From Thalassotalea sp. G2M2-11 (GTDB lineage: Bacteria > Pseudomonadota > Gammaproteobacteria > Enterobacterales > Alteromonadaceae): a DNA stretch of 64,000 bases. Position numbers and translations under genes: made by a program. The stretch lies in contig NZ_JADNYL010000003.1 in NCBI RefSeq assembly GCF_017168195.1, positions 310,001 through 374,000 of the forward strand. The letters are read 5' to 3'. Position 1 is the first letter of the stretch. Each line of letters starts with the position of its first letter. The notes under the pieces were generated by a model. It was not told where the DNA came from. It did no database searches and worked only from the letters and a program-made list of their open reading frames with translations. Below are positions 1-9,533 of the stretch, in pieces.

Positions 1-264
1 GGTTTTTATATTTCTTTTTCAGGCATAGTGACATTTAAAAATGCCAGTGCATTGCGTGAAGTGGCAAAGCAAGTCCCTGATGATAAAATATTAATTGAAA
101 CGGATGCCCCATATTTAGCACCAGTTCCTTATCGCGGCAAACAGAACCAACCTGCCTATGTTGTAGAGGTAGCAAAACATTTGGCGAGTATCAGAGGTCA
201 GTCAGTCGAACATATTGCCCAAATATCAAGTAATAATTACAAACGCTTATTTAATCTGTGTTAA
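1..264 (+). CDS. TatD-family metal-dependent hydrolase, 3' end only (YcfH-like)
   Basis: The reading frame is open from base 1 to the TAA at 262-264, so only the C-terminal 87 residues of a gene that begins outside the window are visible. The fragment contains the conserved TatD/YcfH end: GIVTFKNA, then [12 protein letters not shown], followed by [11 protein letters not shown]. In this amidohydrolase-fold family the ETD aspartate is a metal ligand and the APxPxRGKxNxP motif lies near the active site. Known members are Mg-dependent DNases or D-aminoacyl-tRNA deacylase-like enzymes; the exact substrate cannot be told from this part. The GTG at 28 is internal and not the start. A strong hairpin follows at 290-316. 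Confidence 0.9.
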   Translation, partial: GFYISFSGIVTFKNASALREVAKQVPDDKILIETDAPYLAPVPYRGKQNQPAYVVEVAKHLASIRGQSVEHIAQISSNNYKRLFNLC

Positions 265-289
265 CTATTAGGTACCCCAGATAAAAACA

Positions 290-316
290 GCCCGAAACTT
301 TTGGTAAGTTTCGGGC
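290..316. terminator. Strong hairpin after the TatD-family gene
   Basis: GCCCGAAACTT (290-300) pairs perfectly with AAGTTTCGGGC (306-316) around a 5-nt loop. There is no T-run on the plus strand, but the left flank ataaaaaca would give a U-rich tail on the minus strand. It may end the TatD transcript or act bidirectionally. Confidence 0.6.
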
Positions 317-741
317 CTAGGGGATGGCTCAAAAAGGAGATGAGCCGTGCGCTAATTAACAGGTTATGTGACAAGCACCAAGCCAAAAAGTTGCGAGCAT
401 CATTGGTTGATATTTAATCCGTAGAATTAATTGTAGTGCAATCTTGGTTAAATGCGAATAAAAAAACAATAAATTTTAACTGATTGATAAATAGTGTTTT
501 ATTTTAATTTTCTGCTTTTTTATCTACATGTGTTACACCAATTATGAACGGCTAAGTAACAACTTATTCACAGATTTTTCAACTAGGGAATAGCTTACAG
601 TTTAGGTTGAGTGAATCGATGTTCATTGAGTGAAAAAGCATTAGCGAATGAAGGTTTATTTTGCAACGTATTGGCTATTTCGCTCTCTCATTTGTCTGTA
701 TTCGCTTATCTAGATGAGTAGGACAGTCTTTTTAACTTGAT
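317..741. other. Non-coding region between tatD-like gene and prp control region
   Basis: This stretch of about 425 bases is AT-rich, has no convincing reading frame on either strand, and I see no RNA gene in it. It precedes the operator cluster of the prp operon. Confidence 0.4.
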
Positions 742-751
742 TTGTCTACAA
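742..751. promoter_or_regulatory. Putative prp operator, copy 1 (imperfect)
   Basis: TTGTCTACAA differs by one base from the perfect palindrome TTGTCGACAA found twice downstream (805-814 and 876-885). It lies 149 bases before the GntR start codon. Confidence 0.45.
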
Positions 752-803
752 TTTGTTTTATTTTCTAGTGGTAAATAGAATTTCTTCTACAACTTTAGTG
801 TTA

Positions 804-815
804 ATTGTCGACAAT
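804..815. promoter_or_regulatory. Putative prp operator, copy 2 (perfect palindrome)
   Basis: ATTGTCGACAAT is a perfect 12-bp palindrome repeated identically at 875-886. A paired palindrome beside a GntR-family gene is typical of autoregulation; binding by the adjacent regulator is inferred. Confidence 0.65.
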
Positions 816-829
816 CTTGTCTGTTTGGC

Positions 830-857
830 TTGACTATCAGCGCAAATAGTCTACCAT
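830..857 (+). promoter_or_regulatory. Candidate sigma-70 promoter of the prp operon
   Basis: A -35-like TTGACT (830-835) and a -10-like TACCAT (852-857) are 16 bp apart. They lie between operator copies 2 and 3, so a protein bound at both could block or loop the promoter. The -10 matches the consensus at four of six positions only. Confidence 0.35.
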
Positions 858-874
858 TCGGATATCTTAAATAA

Positions 875-886
875 ATTGTCGACAAT
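875..886. promoter_or_regulatory. Putative prp operator, copy 3 (perfect palindrome)
   Basis: This second perfect ATTGTCGACAAT ends 4 bp before the ATG at 891 and overlaps a TTG at 876 that could be mistaken for the start. Its position just downstream of the candidate promoter suits a repressor site. Confidence 0.65.
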
Positions 887-890
887 ATTA

Positions 891-1595
891 ATGGCGCTTG
901 TTAATCCAACTCAACCCCAAGCGGTTACAACTGCAGATAAAGTCTTTGAGCAAATCCAGCATGCGATTGTTGAAGGTCATATTCCTGCAGGCAGTAAAAT
1001 TAGTGAACCAGGCCTAGCCAAGCAATTTGAAATAAGTCGTTCAACATTACGAGAAGCTCTTAATCGATTGGAAAAATGCCACTTGGTTGAGCGTAAGGCG
1101 AATGTTGGCTCACGTGTCGTAGATTGTAGCATTGAAGGATTGCTTGAAATTTATGTGGTACGCGAAGCATTGGAAGGAATGGCATGTCGGCAAGCCGCAG
1201 AAAATATGTCGGAGCAAGAAATTGCTGAGCTTAAGTCAGTACTTGCGCAACATGCAAAATCGCAAGATCTTAAAGATGGTGTTTCATACTACCAAGAAGA
1301 AGGTGATCTTGATTTTCACTATAAGGTGATTGTCGGTAGCCATAATCAGCAATTAATCAACATTTTGTGTGGCCAATTGTATCACTTAGTACGTATGTAT
1401 CGTATCCAGTTTGGTATGAATAGCCCTCGAGCAACGCGGGCATTTGATGAACATTTACATATTGTCGAAGCGATTGCCGATAGAGATGGCGAATTAGCAG
1501 AAATTCTTATGAGACGCCATATCGCGGCCTCTCGTAAAAATATTGAAAAGAAAATAGCGTTACAAAGCGCTCATTCATCAACAGAGGACAACTAA
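891..1595 (+). CDS. GntR-family (FCD) regulator of the propionate operon
   Basis: A 234-residue transcription regulator. The N-terminal winged helix-turn-helix spans about residues 15-80, with the helix-turn-helix core around [20 protein letters not shown]. The C-terminal half is an all-helical FCD ligand-binding domain with conserved Arg/His positions ([22 protein letters not shown]). I chose the ATG at 891 over the in-frame TTG at 876 because the TTG lies inside the operator palindrome. The stop is one base before the prpB start, so the gene heads the operon. By position it should sense a propionate or methylcitrate intermediate and control prpBC-acnD-prpF; the ligand is inferred. It replaces the sigma-54-dependent PrpR of enterobacteria. 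Confidence 0.9.
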   Translation: MALVNPTQPQAVTTADKVFEQIQHAIVEGHIPAGSKISEPGLAKQFEISRSTLREALNRLEKCHLVERKANVGSRVVDCSIEGLLEIYVVREALEGMACRQAAENMSEQEIAELKSVLAQHAKSQDLKDGVSYYQEEGDLDFHYKVIVGSHNQQLINILCGQLYHLVRMYRIQFGMNSPRATRAFDEHLHIVEAIADRDGELAEILMRRHIAASRKNIEKKIALQSAHSSTEDN

Positions 1596-1596
1596 C

Positions 1597-2487
1597 ATGT
1601 CTGTGAAATTATCACCTGGTGCAAAATTTCGACAAGCACTGAAAAACAATAAACCGCTACAAGTCGTTGGTACCATCAATGCCTATTGTGCCATGATGGC
1701 TGAGCAATTAGGTCACCAAGCTATTTATTTATCCGGTGGCGGTGTAGCAAATGCCTCTTACGGTTTACCTGATCTGGGGATGACGTCATTAAATGATGTT
1801 ATTGCAGACGTACAACGTATTACGTCTGCATCAAGCCTGCCTCTTTTAGTGGATATTGATACTGGTTGGGGTGGTGCGTTTAATATTGCGAAAACCATCC
1901 GTGATATGGAAAAAGCTGGCGCAGCTGCCGTGCATTTAGAAGATCAGGTTGCTCAAAAGCGTTGTGGACATCGACCAAATAAAGAAATCGTTTCAACAGA
2001 AGAAATGGTGGATCGCATCAAAGCTGCCGTTGATGCTCGCAGCGATGATGACTTTTTTATCATGGCGCGCACTGATGCTTTTGCGCAAGAAGGTCTTGAG
2101 AAAGCGTTAGAAAGAGCCAAAGCTTATGTCGCTGCTGGTGCTGATGGTATTTTTGCAGAAGCCGTTAAAACTGAAGAACATTATCGTGCATTTACACAAG
2201 CACTAGATGTCCCTGTATTAGCTAATATTACAGAATTTGGCCAAACAGAGTTATGGAATAAAGCACAATTGGGTGAGTGGGGCTGCGCTATGGTGCTTTA
2301 CCCTCTATCAGCATTTCGTGCTATGAACAAAGCGGCAGAATCTGTGTATAAAACCCTATTAGCCGATGGCGATCAAAAAGCTCAAATCGACAACATGCAA
2401 ACGCGCATGGAGCTATACGATTATTTAGGCTATCACGATTATGAGCAAAAGTTAGATTCATTGTTTGCCGAAGGCAAAAATAAATAA
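1597..2487 (+). CDS. prpB: 2-methylisocitrate lyase
   Basis: A 296-residue member of the isocitrate lyase/PEP mutase superfamily. It cleaves 2-methylisocitrate to pyruvate and succinate, the last step of the methylcitrate cycle, in the cytoplasm. The catalytic KRCGH motif is at residues 121-125 with Cys123, and the Mg-binding region VDIDTGWGG is present. Length matches the family (about 290-300). It follows the GntR gene by one base, with GAGGAC upstream as ribosome binding site, showing translational coupling. Downstream genes complete the pathway. Confidence 0.97.
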   Translation: MSVKLSPGAKFRQALKNNKPLQVVGTINAYCAMMAEQLGHQAIYLSGGGVANASYGLPDLGMTSLNDVIADVQRITSASSLPLLVDIDTGWGGAFNIAKTIRDMEKAGAAAVHLEDQVAQKRCGHRPNKEIVSTEEMVDRIKAAVDARSDDDFFIMARTDAFAQEGLEKALERAKAYVAAGADGIFAEAVKTEEHYRAFTQALDVPVLANITEFGQTELWNKAQLGEWGCAMVLYPLSAFRAMNKAAESVYKTLLADGDQKAQIDNMQTRMELYDYLGYHDYEQKLDSLFAEGKNK

Positions 2488-2580
2488 AGATCAGAAAGCT
2501 AACGCTTGGTATGTAGATTTTAATGCTAAGCGTAATAAAAAAATAATGACTTTATAGACAAGATTAATGAGGAAAGAATA

Positions 2581-3705
2581 ATGGTTGATAAAAAGTTATC
2601 AGGTGCTGGCCTTCGAGGTCAAAGCGCTGGTGAAACAAAATTATGTACAGTAGGTAAATCAGGTAGTGGCTTAACGTATTGTGGTTATGATGTCTCAGAT
2701 TTAGCTGACAATGCGACATTTGAAGAAGTCGCATATTTATTATTTAACGGTGAACTGCCTAATCAAGCGCAATTAGATGAATATAAAACGCAATTATTTG
2801 CGATGCGTGATTTACCACAAGCGTTAAAAGAAGTATTACAACGTATTCCTGCCGATGCACACCCAATGGATGTGATGCGCACTGGTTGTTCGTTTCTAGG
2901 GAATTTAGAGCCTGAAGTTGATTTTAGCGAGCAAAACAATGCGGCAAACCGCTTATTAGCAGCGTTTCCTGCTATTATGACCTACTGGTATCGCTATTCA
3001 CATGAAAATATAGAAATAGACTGTGTCACCGATGAAGATACCATTGGTGGTCACTTCTTAAAATTATTGACAGGTAAAACACCATCAGAATTACATCGTC
3101 GTGTTATCGATGTGTCATTAATTTTGTATGCTGAGCATGAGTTCAATGCGTCTACTTTCACTGCGCGGGTTTGTGCATCTACATTATCAGATATGTTCTC
3201 ATGTATTACTGGGGCGATTGGCTCACTTAGAGGCCCATTACATGGTGGTGCGAATGAAGCTGCAATGGATATGATCGAAAAGTTCGATTCACCTGAAGAT
3301 GCCAAAGTGCAAATGGCTGGCATGCTTGAGCGTAAAGAGAAAATCATGGGCTTTGGTCACGCTGTTTATCGTACCTCTGATCCTCGCAATGTCATTATCA
3401 AAAAATGGTCTGAAAAACTTGCAGAAGAATTTGGTGATTCATCACTTTATGATATTTCAGTGGCGTGTGAAGAATTTATGTGGGATACCAAAAAGCTATT
3501 CTGTAATGCTGATTTCTTCCATGCATCGGCCTACCACTTTATGGGAATTCCGACTAAGTTGTTTACGCCAATATTTGTTTGCTCACGTTTAACCGGTTGG
3601 GCTGCACATGTAATGGAACAGCGCGAAAATAACCGTATTATTCGTCCGTCAGCCGATTACATCGGTGTTGAACCGCGTAAAGTAACACCTATTGCAACGC
3701 GATAG
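2581..3705 (+). CDS. prpC: 2-methylcitrate synthase
   Basis: A 374-residue type I citrate synthase-fold enzyme that condenses propionyl-CoA with oxaloacetate to 2-methylcitrate. Visible family motifs are GLRGQSAG near the N-terminus, GPLHGGANEAAM, and the catalytic GFGHAVYR with His260. The family's FFHASAYHFMGIPTKLFTPIFVCSR segment is also present. Placement between prpB and acnD makes methylcitrate synthase far likelier than housekeeping citrate synthase. A GAGGAAAG ribosome binding site precedes the ATG. Confidence 0.96.
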   Translation: MVDKKLSGAGLRGQSAGETKLCTVGKSGSGLTYCGYDVSDLADNATFEEVAYLLFNGELPNQAQLDEYKTQLFAMRDLPQALKEVLQRIPADAHPMDVMRTGCSFLGNLEPEVDFSEQNNAANRLLAAFPAIMTYWYRYSHENIEIDCVTDEDTIGGHFLKLLTGKTPSELHRRVIDVSLILYAEHEFNASTFTARVCASTLSDMFSCITGAIGSLRGPLHGGANEAAMDMIEKFDSPEDAKVQMAGMLERKEKIMGFGHAVYRTSDPRNVIIKKWSEKLAEEFGDSSLYDISVACEEFMWDTKKLFCNADFFHASAYHFMGIPTKLFTPIFVCSRLTGWAAHVMEQRENNRIIRPSADYIGVEPRKVTPIATR

Positions 3706-3780
3706 TTTGCTTGAGCATATTCTATCAAGCATGTGGTCGTTATGACCACATGCTGCCAATTAAAAACAGTGGATTAAGTT

Positions 3781-6399
3781 ATGAACTATGATCACCGCAA
3801 GCCGCTTCCCGGTTTTTCACTCAATGGCGTTACTGTCGATTATTTTGATACCCGCTCAGCCATTGAGGCAATTCAACCCGGCAGTTACGCAAAACTTCCT
3901 TACACGTCGCGAGTATTAGCCGAACAATTAGTTCGTAAATGTCAGCCATCAGAATTAACCGATGCATTAAAGCAAATCATTGGTAATAAACGTGAGTTAG
4001 ACTTTCCTTGGTACCCAGCTCGGGTCGTTTGTCATGATATCTTAGGTCAAACCGCATTAGTTGATTTAGCAGGTTTACGTGATGCTATTGCTGATCAGGG
4101 CGGCGATCCTGCAAAAGTAAATCCCGTGGTACCAACACAGTTAATTGTTGATCATTCATTAGCCGTAGAACACGCCGGCTTTGAACCTGATGCTTTTGAT
4201 AAGAACCGAGCGATTGAAGATAGACGAAATGAAGATAGATTTCACTTTATCGAATGGACGAAAACTGCGTTTAAAAATGTTGATGTGATCCCAGCTGGTA
4301 ACGGTATTATGCATCAAATCAACTTAGAGAAAATGTCGCCAGTGATCCAATTAAGAGATGGCGTTGCGTTTCCTGATACGTGTGTTGGTACCGACTCTCA
4401 TACACCGCATGTTGATGCATTAGGCGTTATTGCCATTGGTGTTGGTGGATTGGAAGCTGAAACTGTCATGTTAGGTCGTCCATCGATGATGAGATTACCT
4501 GATATTGTTGGCGTAAAACTTGTGGGGCATCGCCAGCCAGGTATTACTGCCACCGATATTGTATTAGCAATCACTGAATTTTTAAGAAAAGAAAAAGTGG
4601 TATCAAGTTACTTAGAGTTTTACGGTGAAGGTACCAAAGCGTTAACCATAGGTGATCGAGCCACCATCTCAAATATGACGCCAGAATATGGTGCATCTGC
4701 TGGCATGTTCTATATTGATCAACAAACGATAGACTACTTGAAATTGACAGGGCGTGAGCCTGAGCAAGTAGAATTAGTAGAAACATATGCTAAGCATACG
4801 GGGTTATGGGCTGATGATTTAACCGAGGTTGAATATGAGCGGGTGTTGACTTTCGACTTATCAACGGTAGGTCGTAATATGGCAGGGCCATCGAACCCGC
4901 ATCGTCGCTTAGCAACGGCTGATCTAGCATCAGCGGGGGTTGCTAAAGAGTTAGCCAGTTGCCAAGCGCAAGAGCAAGCAGGACAAATGCCAGATGGTGC
5001 TGTTATCATTGCTGCGATCACCAGTTGTACCAATACGTCAAACCCACGAAATGTCGTAGCCGCGGGCTTAGTGGCAAAAAAAGCTAATGAGTTAGGTTTA
5101 GTGCGCAAGCCTTGGGTAAAAACATCATTTGCGCCTGGCTCTAAAGTTGCGAAGCTATACTTAGAAGAAGCTGGTTTATTACCAGAAATGGAAAAATTAG
5201 GCTTTGGTATTGTGGCATATGCTTGTACAACGTGTAATGGCATGTCAGGGGCATTAGATCCGAAAATACAACAAGAGATCATTGAGCGTGATTTATATAG
5301 CACAGCGGTACTTTCTGGAAATCGAAACTTTGATGGGCGTATTCATCCTTACGCAAAACAAGCATTCTTAGCTTCGCCACCATTAGTGGTTGCTTATGCG
5401 ATTGCAGGTACTATTCGTTTTGATATTGAGCAAGATGTGCTCGGTCAAGATCAAGATGGCAATAACATTTGCTTAAAAGATATCTGGCCATCAGACGAAG
5501 AAATTGATGCGATTGTCAACGAATTTGTCAAACCAGAACAGTTCAGCAAAGTGTATACCCCAATGTTTGATTTAGGTGCATTTGAACCAGCAGAAAGTCC
5601 ACTTTATGATTGGCGAGAAATGAGTACTTATATTCGTCGTCCACCATATTGGGAAGGAGCGCTAGCTGGCGAGCGAACCATGAAAGGTATGCGACCATTA
5701 GCGGTACTGGGTGATAATATCACCACCGATCACTTGTCACCATCAAATGCCATTTTGTTAGATAGTGCTGCGGGAGCATACCTTGCAAAAATGGGCTTGC
5801 CGGAAGAAGATTTTAACTCTTATGCAACGCATCGTGGTGATCATTTAACCGCTCAACGTGCAACTTTTGCTAACCCTAAGTTGTTTAATGAAATGTGCCT
5901 TGATGAGCAAGGTAATGTTAAACAAGGTTCACTGGCTCGTATTGAGCCTGAAGGTCAAGAAAGCCGTATGTGGGAAGCGATAGAAACCTATATGGCACGT
6001 AAACAGCCGTTGTGTATTATTGCCGGAGCTGATTATGGTCAAGGTTCATCACGTGACTGGGCTGCTAAAGGTGTGCGCTTAGCTGGTGTCGAAGTGATTG
6101 TGGCTGAAGGCTTCGAGCGTATTCACCGTACTAATCTTATCGGCATGGGAGTGTTGCCTTTAGAATTTATTAATGGTGACACGCGTCAGACATATCAGAT
6201 TGATGGTACAGAAACCTTTGACGTGCTTGGTACCACGGCACCAGGTGGTGCTATGAAGGTATTAATGACGCGTAACAATGGTGAATCAGTTGAAATACCG
6301 GTGAAGTGTCGTTTAGATACCGCAGAGGAAGTAACAGTACATGCTGCAGGTGGCGTATTGCAAAAATTCGCTCAAGATTTTTTACAATCTAATGCCTAA
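3781..6399 (+). CDS. acnD: Fe/S-dependent 2-methylcitrate dehydratase (AcnD)
   Basis: An 872-residue aconitase-superfamily protein. It dehydrates 2-methylcitrate to 2-methyl-trans-aconitate, replacing the unrelated PrpD. The [4Fe-4S] ligands are visible: Cys416 in SCTNTSNP, and Cys482 and Cys485 in ACTTCNG. The C-terminal swivel domain has GADYGQGSSRDWAAKG. Pairing with prpF directly downstream is diagnostic for AcnD rather than AcnA, because the trans product needs PrpF before a normal aconitase can use it. A rho-independent-type hairpin lies between it and prpF. Confidence 0.96.
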   Translation: MNYDHRKPLPGFSLNGVTVDYFDTRSAIEAIQPGSYAKLPYTSRVLAEQLVRKCQPSELTDALKQIIGNKRELDFPWYPARVVCHDILGQTALVDLAGLRDAIADQGGDPAKVNPVVPTQLIVDHSLAVEHAGFEPDAFDKNRAIEDRRNEDRFHFIEWTKTAFKNVDVIPAGNGIMHQINLEKMSPVIQLRDGVAFPDTCVGTDSHTPHVDALGVIAIGVGGLEAETVMLGRPSMMRLPDIVGVKLVGHRQPGITATDIVLAITEFLRKEKVVSSYLEFYGEGTKALTIGDRATISNMTPEYGASAGMFYIDQQTIDYLKLTGREPEQVELVETYAKHTGLWADDLTEVEYERVLTFDLSTVGRNMAGPSNPHRRLATADLASAGVAKELASCQAQEQAGQMPDGAVIIAAITSCTNTSNPRNVVAAGLVAKKANELGLVRKPWVKTSFAPGSKVAKLYLEEAGLLPEMEKLGFGIVAYACTTCNGMSGALDPKIQQEIIERDLYSTAVLSGNRNFDGRIHPYAKQAFLASPPLVVAYAIAGTIRFDIEQDVLGQDQDGNNICLKDIWPSDEEIDAIVNEFVKPEQFSKVYTPMFDLGAFEPAESPLYDWREMSTYIRRPPYWEGALAGERTMKGMRPLAVLGDNITTDHLSPSNAILLDSAAGAYLAKMGLPEEDFNSYATHRGDHLTAQRATFANPKLFNEMCLDEQGNVKQGSLARIEPEGQESRMWEAIETYMARKQPLCIIAGADYGQGSSRDWAAKGVRLAGVEVIVAEGFERIHRTNLIGMGVLPLEFINGDTRQTYQIDGTETFDVLGTTAPGGAMKVLMTRNNGESVEIPVKCRLDTAEEVTVHAAGGVLQKFAQDFLQSNA

Positions 6400-6461
6400 C
6401 AGTTACTCATCACTTTAGTTGATTCAATCAGTATAAAGTGATCACATGTTAAACACACAAT

Positions 6462-6493
6462 AATGGCACATTGAGAAAATGTGCCATTTTTTT
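6462..6493 (+). terminator. Hairpin plus T-run between acnD and prpF
   Basis: AATGGCACA (6462-6470) pairs with TGTGCCATT (6480-6488), followed by T residues to 6493. It looks like an intrinsic terminator although prpF starts only 23 bp later, suggesting partial read-through or a separate prpF signal. Confidence 0.75.
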
Positions 6494-6515
6494 AATTACT
6501 CATTTGGAGAGAGCT

Positions 6516-7694
6516 ATGAGTCATAAAGCTCAAATAAAAATCCCAGCAACATATATGCGCGGCGGAACATCAAAAGGGGTGTTTTTTACCGTCGATGACT
6601 TACCTCAAGCTTGTCAGCAACCTGGGCAGGCACGTGATAACATGTTGCTGCGGGTCATAGGTAGTCCAGATCCCTACGGTAAGCAAACTGATGGAATGGG
6701 TGGGGCAACGTCCAGTACCAGTAAAACCGTCATCTTAGCGAAAAGCGAAAAAATTGATCATGATGTTGATTATTTGTTTGGTCAAGTCGCTATCGATAAG
6801 GCGTTTGTTGATTGGTCTGGCAATTGTGGCAACTTAACGGCGGCAGTTGGCTCTTTTGCCATCAATTCAGGCTTAGTCGATGCAGATCGTATTCCGCAAG
6901 ATGGTGTTTGTACTGTACGTATTTGGCAAAAGAACATTGAAAAAACTATTATAGCGCAGGTACCAATTACCAATGGGCAAGTTCAAGAAACGGGTGACTT
7001 TGAACTTGATGGTGTAACCTTTCCTGCGGCAGAAGTTCCTGTAGAGTTTATCGCCCCCGTTGATCCTAATGAAGCGATGTTTCCAACAGGCAACATTGTC
7101 GATGAACTGGAAGTGCCCGGCATCGGCAGTTTTCAAGCAACGATGATCAATGCGGGCATTCCGACAATTTTCTTAAATGCTGATGATGTTGGTTATCATG
7201 GTACAGAGCTACAAGATGCGATAAATAATGATGAGGATGCATTGGCTCGATTTGAAACCATTCGCGCATACGGCGCGATGAAAATGGGATTAATCACTGA
7301 TATCAGTGAAGCGAAAGCGAGGCAACACACCCCTAAAGTTGCATTTGTTGCACCAGCTAAGGGGTATACATCGTCAAGCGGTAAAACGGTGACAGCGCAA
7401 GGTATTGACTTAAATGTTCGAGCTTTGTCTATGGGAAAACTACATCATGCGATGATGGGAACTGCAGCGGTGGCAATTGGCAGCGCTGCGGCAATTCCTG
7501 GTACGCTAGTTAATCTTGCTGCAGGCGGTGGCGAGCGTAACTCGGTTATTTTTGGGCATCCATCCGGTACGTTAAAGGTGGGGGCAGAGGCGACAGCTAT
7601 TGATGGTAAATGGACCGTTAATAAAGCGATAATGAGCCGTAGCGCAAGAATATTAATGGAAGGTTGGGTGAGGATACCGGAAGATTCATTTTGA
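6516..7694 (+). CDS. prpF: 2-methylaconitate cis-trans isomerase
   Basis: A 392-residue protein of the PrpF family (diaminopimelate epimerase fold). It isomerises the AcnD product 2-methyl-trans-aconitate to the cis form. Family motifs include YMRGGTSKGVFF at the N-terminus, SGNCGNLTAAVG, and GGGERNSVIFGHPSG near the C-terminus. I chose the ATG at 6516 because GGAGAGAG sits immediately upstream and MSHKAQIKIPATYMRGG is the usual N-terminus. An upstream in-frame ATG at 6471 lies inside the terminator hairpin. Confidence 0.96.
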   Translation: MSHKAQIKIPATYMRGGTSKGVFFTVDDLPQACQQPGQARDNMLLRVIGSPDPYGKQTDGMGGATSSTSKTVILAKSEKIDHDVDYLFGQVAIDKAFVDWSGNCGNLTAAVGSFAINSGLVDADRIPQDGVCTVRIWQKNIEKTIIAQVPITNGQVQETGDFELDGVTFPAAEVPVEFIAPVDPNEAMFPTGNIVDELEVPGIGSFQATMINAGIPTIFLNADDVGYHGTELQDAINNDEDALARFETIRAYGAMKMGLITDISEAKARQHTPKVAFVAPAKGYTSSSGKTVTAQGIDLNVRALSMGKLHHAMMGTAAVAIGSAAAIPGTLVNLAAGGGERNSVIFGHPSGTLKVGAEATAIDGKWTVNKAIMSRSARILMEGWVRIPEDSF

Positions 7695-7790
7695 TCTACT
7701 AAGGTCAAAGCTTGTACAGCAAGACGTGCAATATAGAAATCTATGATATTGCTGGAACATTAACTCGCTTCGCTTGTCTATTTGCTTATT

Positions 7791-7820
7791 AGGCATTAAT
7801 TAATTGATCTATTAATGCCT
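7791..7820. terminator. Inverted repeat downstream of prpF
   Basis: AGGCATTAAT (7791-7800) pairs perfectly with ATTAATGCCT (7811-7820). There is no clear T-run, so this could be a weak terminator of the prp operon or an unrelated palindrome. Confidence 0.4.
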
Positions 7821-7948
7821 TAACATTTGATAACAAAATACAGTATTTCAATTACTTTTAGAGTCATTAATACTATCAGTCTATGGTAAATAAAAACTTT
7901 TTTATGCCGAGCAGCTAGTTTTGTTGGGTATACACATTAGGGGATGTT

Positions 7949-8704
7949 ATGAGAGTCGTATCTATATTGCTAATGAGTTTTATCTGTGTTTATAGCAGTA
8001 CAGTGGTTGCAAATACAAAAGGGATCGAGGTTATTGGCAAAGCGAGCGTATCAGTGGAGCCTGATTTATTTTCTTTAACGATACAAATTAAGGAGCGGGG
8101 TCGTAGCGCCACTAAAACTAAGGCGTTAGTTGATCATAAAAGTCAATTGATCACTGATATGTTTATTCAAGAAGGCATAAAACCGTCTGCGATTGACTCA
8201 TCACAAGTGACTATGTACCCCATTTATGAGAAACCATCAATAACGATTGAGCCAACAAAAATTAAAACCCAACATCACAATGAAAAAGTGACATTATCTA
8301 CTCATCGCACGGATCAAGTGGATAATAAAAAAATGACACAATTTGATGTCGGAAGAACAATCCGTGTTTCTTTCACCGAGTGGCAAATCTATGACAAAGT
8401 ACTAGATCAAGTGGTAAAGCTTGGTGTTAGCCATATTTCGCCAATGGAAATGTCATTTCAACAACCTGAGCAGTACTATCAAAAAGCGTTATCTAACGCG
8501 ATTGAAAATGCGAAGCAGAAAGCGATTGATATTGCCAAACAAGCTGGGGTTACATTAGGTTCATTAGCTTCACTAAAAGAAACATCTCATTTTGCACCTG
8601 TAAGGTACAGAATGATGAGTGAATCGAGCGTTGGTTTTAATTCGTCAACAACAAAAAAGGCGATTACTGCGCAAGTGGTGGTTAATTATCATATCGCACT
8701 TTAG
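7949..8704 (+). CDS. SIMPL (DUF541) domain periplasmic protein
   Basis: A 251-residue exported protein with a Sec signal peptide (MRVVSILLMSFICVYSSTVVA, cleavage near residue 22). The SIMPL/DUF541 core begins with GIEVIGKASVSVEPDLFSLTIQIKERG and ends with AQVVVNYHIAL. A helical segment, YYQKALSNAIENAKQKAIDIAKQAG, matches the A-x-x-A-K-x-K-A region typical of the family. Members such as E. coli YggE are periplasmic and loosely tied to oxidative stress; the molecular role is unknown. The start is supported by AGGGG just upstream. It is a monocistron flanked by hairpins at 7791-7820 and 8719-8739. Confidence 0.88.
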   Translation: MRVVSILLMSFICVYSSTVVANTKGIEVIGKASVSVEPDLFSLTIQIKERGRSATKTKALVDHKSQLITDMFIQEGIKPSAIDSSQVTMYPIYEKPSITIEPTKIKTQHHNEKVTLSTHRTDQVDNKKMTQFDVGRTIRVSFTEWQIYDKVLDQVVKLGVSHISPMEMSFQQPEQYYQKALSNAIENAKQKAIDIAKQAGVTLGSLASLKETSHFAPVRYRMMSESSVGFNSSTTKKAITAQVVVNYHIAL

Positions 8705-8718
8705 TGTCTTTTGAAGTT

Positions 8719-8739
8719 TGCTGCACCTTGAGTGCAGCA
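8719..8739. terminator. Hairpin after the SIMPL-domain gene
   Basis: TGCTGCAC (8719-8726) pairs with GTGCAGCA (8732-8739) over a 5-nt loop. No U-tract follows, so termination is only suggested. The rest of the gap to 9053 is AT-rich and shows no gene. Confidence 0.4.
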
Positions 8740-9053
8740 TGAGTGATGTTTGGCGGTAGCAAACAAATGAATACACTACTACTAGAATTAAAAAACGCCT
8801 GTTAATATTACTTTGTTTGATATTGAAATGGTGAATGAAGATAACGAAACGGCTAAATCTCCCTCCCTTGAATAAGCTGATTCATCTCTTTGAATAATGA
8901 TTAAACAAAGAACAATATCTCCTTGTTTGCATATTATTTATACTACAAAGCTCAATTCATCCTAATTATTTCATAATATATCGGTGATAAAGCTTTAATT
9001 TGATACACTATCGCGGTATGTTATGCGATTTTTAGCGAAGTTATAATTTCATC

Positions 9054-9533
9054 ATGGAAAAAACAGCTTTTTATCAAACCTTAGCGAGTCAAGTAGAAGC
9101 CATTATTGGTAGCGAAAATGACACTATTGCTAACATGGCAAATATCAGTGCCTTGTTATTTGATGCCTTAGAGCAAGTGAATTGGGTGGGGTTTTATCGT
9201 TTTATTGATGATGAATTGGTGTTAGGTCCTTTCCAAGGGAAGGTAGCTTGTATTCGTATTCCTGTAGGTAAAGGGGTTTGTGGTACAGCGGTTTCTGAAA
9301 ATAACACGCAACGTATTGCAGATGTTCATCAATTTTCTGGGCATATCGCTTGTGACGCAGCCAGTAATTCTGAAATAGTGATCCCTGTACGCTTGCATGG
9401 TAAAGTGATCGCTGTACTTGATATTGACAGTGTCGCATTTGATCGTTTTGATCAACAAGATCAACAAGGACTTGAAAAGATAGTCGCCTTGTTTGAACAA
9501 ACCCTTAACGCACAAGAAGCTACAGTACTATGA
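9054..9533 (+). CDS. msrC: Free methionine-(R)-sulfoxide reductase (GAF-type)
   Basis: A 159-residue single GAF-domain protein of the fRMsr family, which reduces free methionine-R-sulfoxide in the cytoplasm using thioredoxin. All three family cysteines are present: Cys66 (VACIRI), Cys76 (GVCGTA) and Cys100 (HIACDAASNSE). The spacings of 10 and 24 match E. coli MsrC/YebR. The motif NWVGFYRF...LVLGPFQGK is also characteristic. The gene precedes proQ and prc, as yebR does in E. coli, and overlaps the next start by 4 bp (ATGA). Confidence 0.95.
   Translation: MEKTAFYQTLASQVEAIIGSENDTIANMANISALLFDALEQVNWVGFYRFIDDELVLGPFQGKVACIRIPVGKGVCGTAVSENNTQRIADVHQFSGHIACDAASNSEIVIPVRLHGKVIAVLDIDSVAFDRFDQQDQQGLEKIVALFEQTLNAQEATVL

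Noticed and set aside
876-890. TTG start at 876 for the GntR gene
   Set aside because: It falls inside the palindromic operator and has no ribosome site; ATG at 891 fits better.
4734-5303. Minus-strand ORF of 189 codons inside acnD
   Set aside because: It is antisense to a clear, conserved aconitase-family gene and resembles no family.
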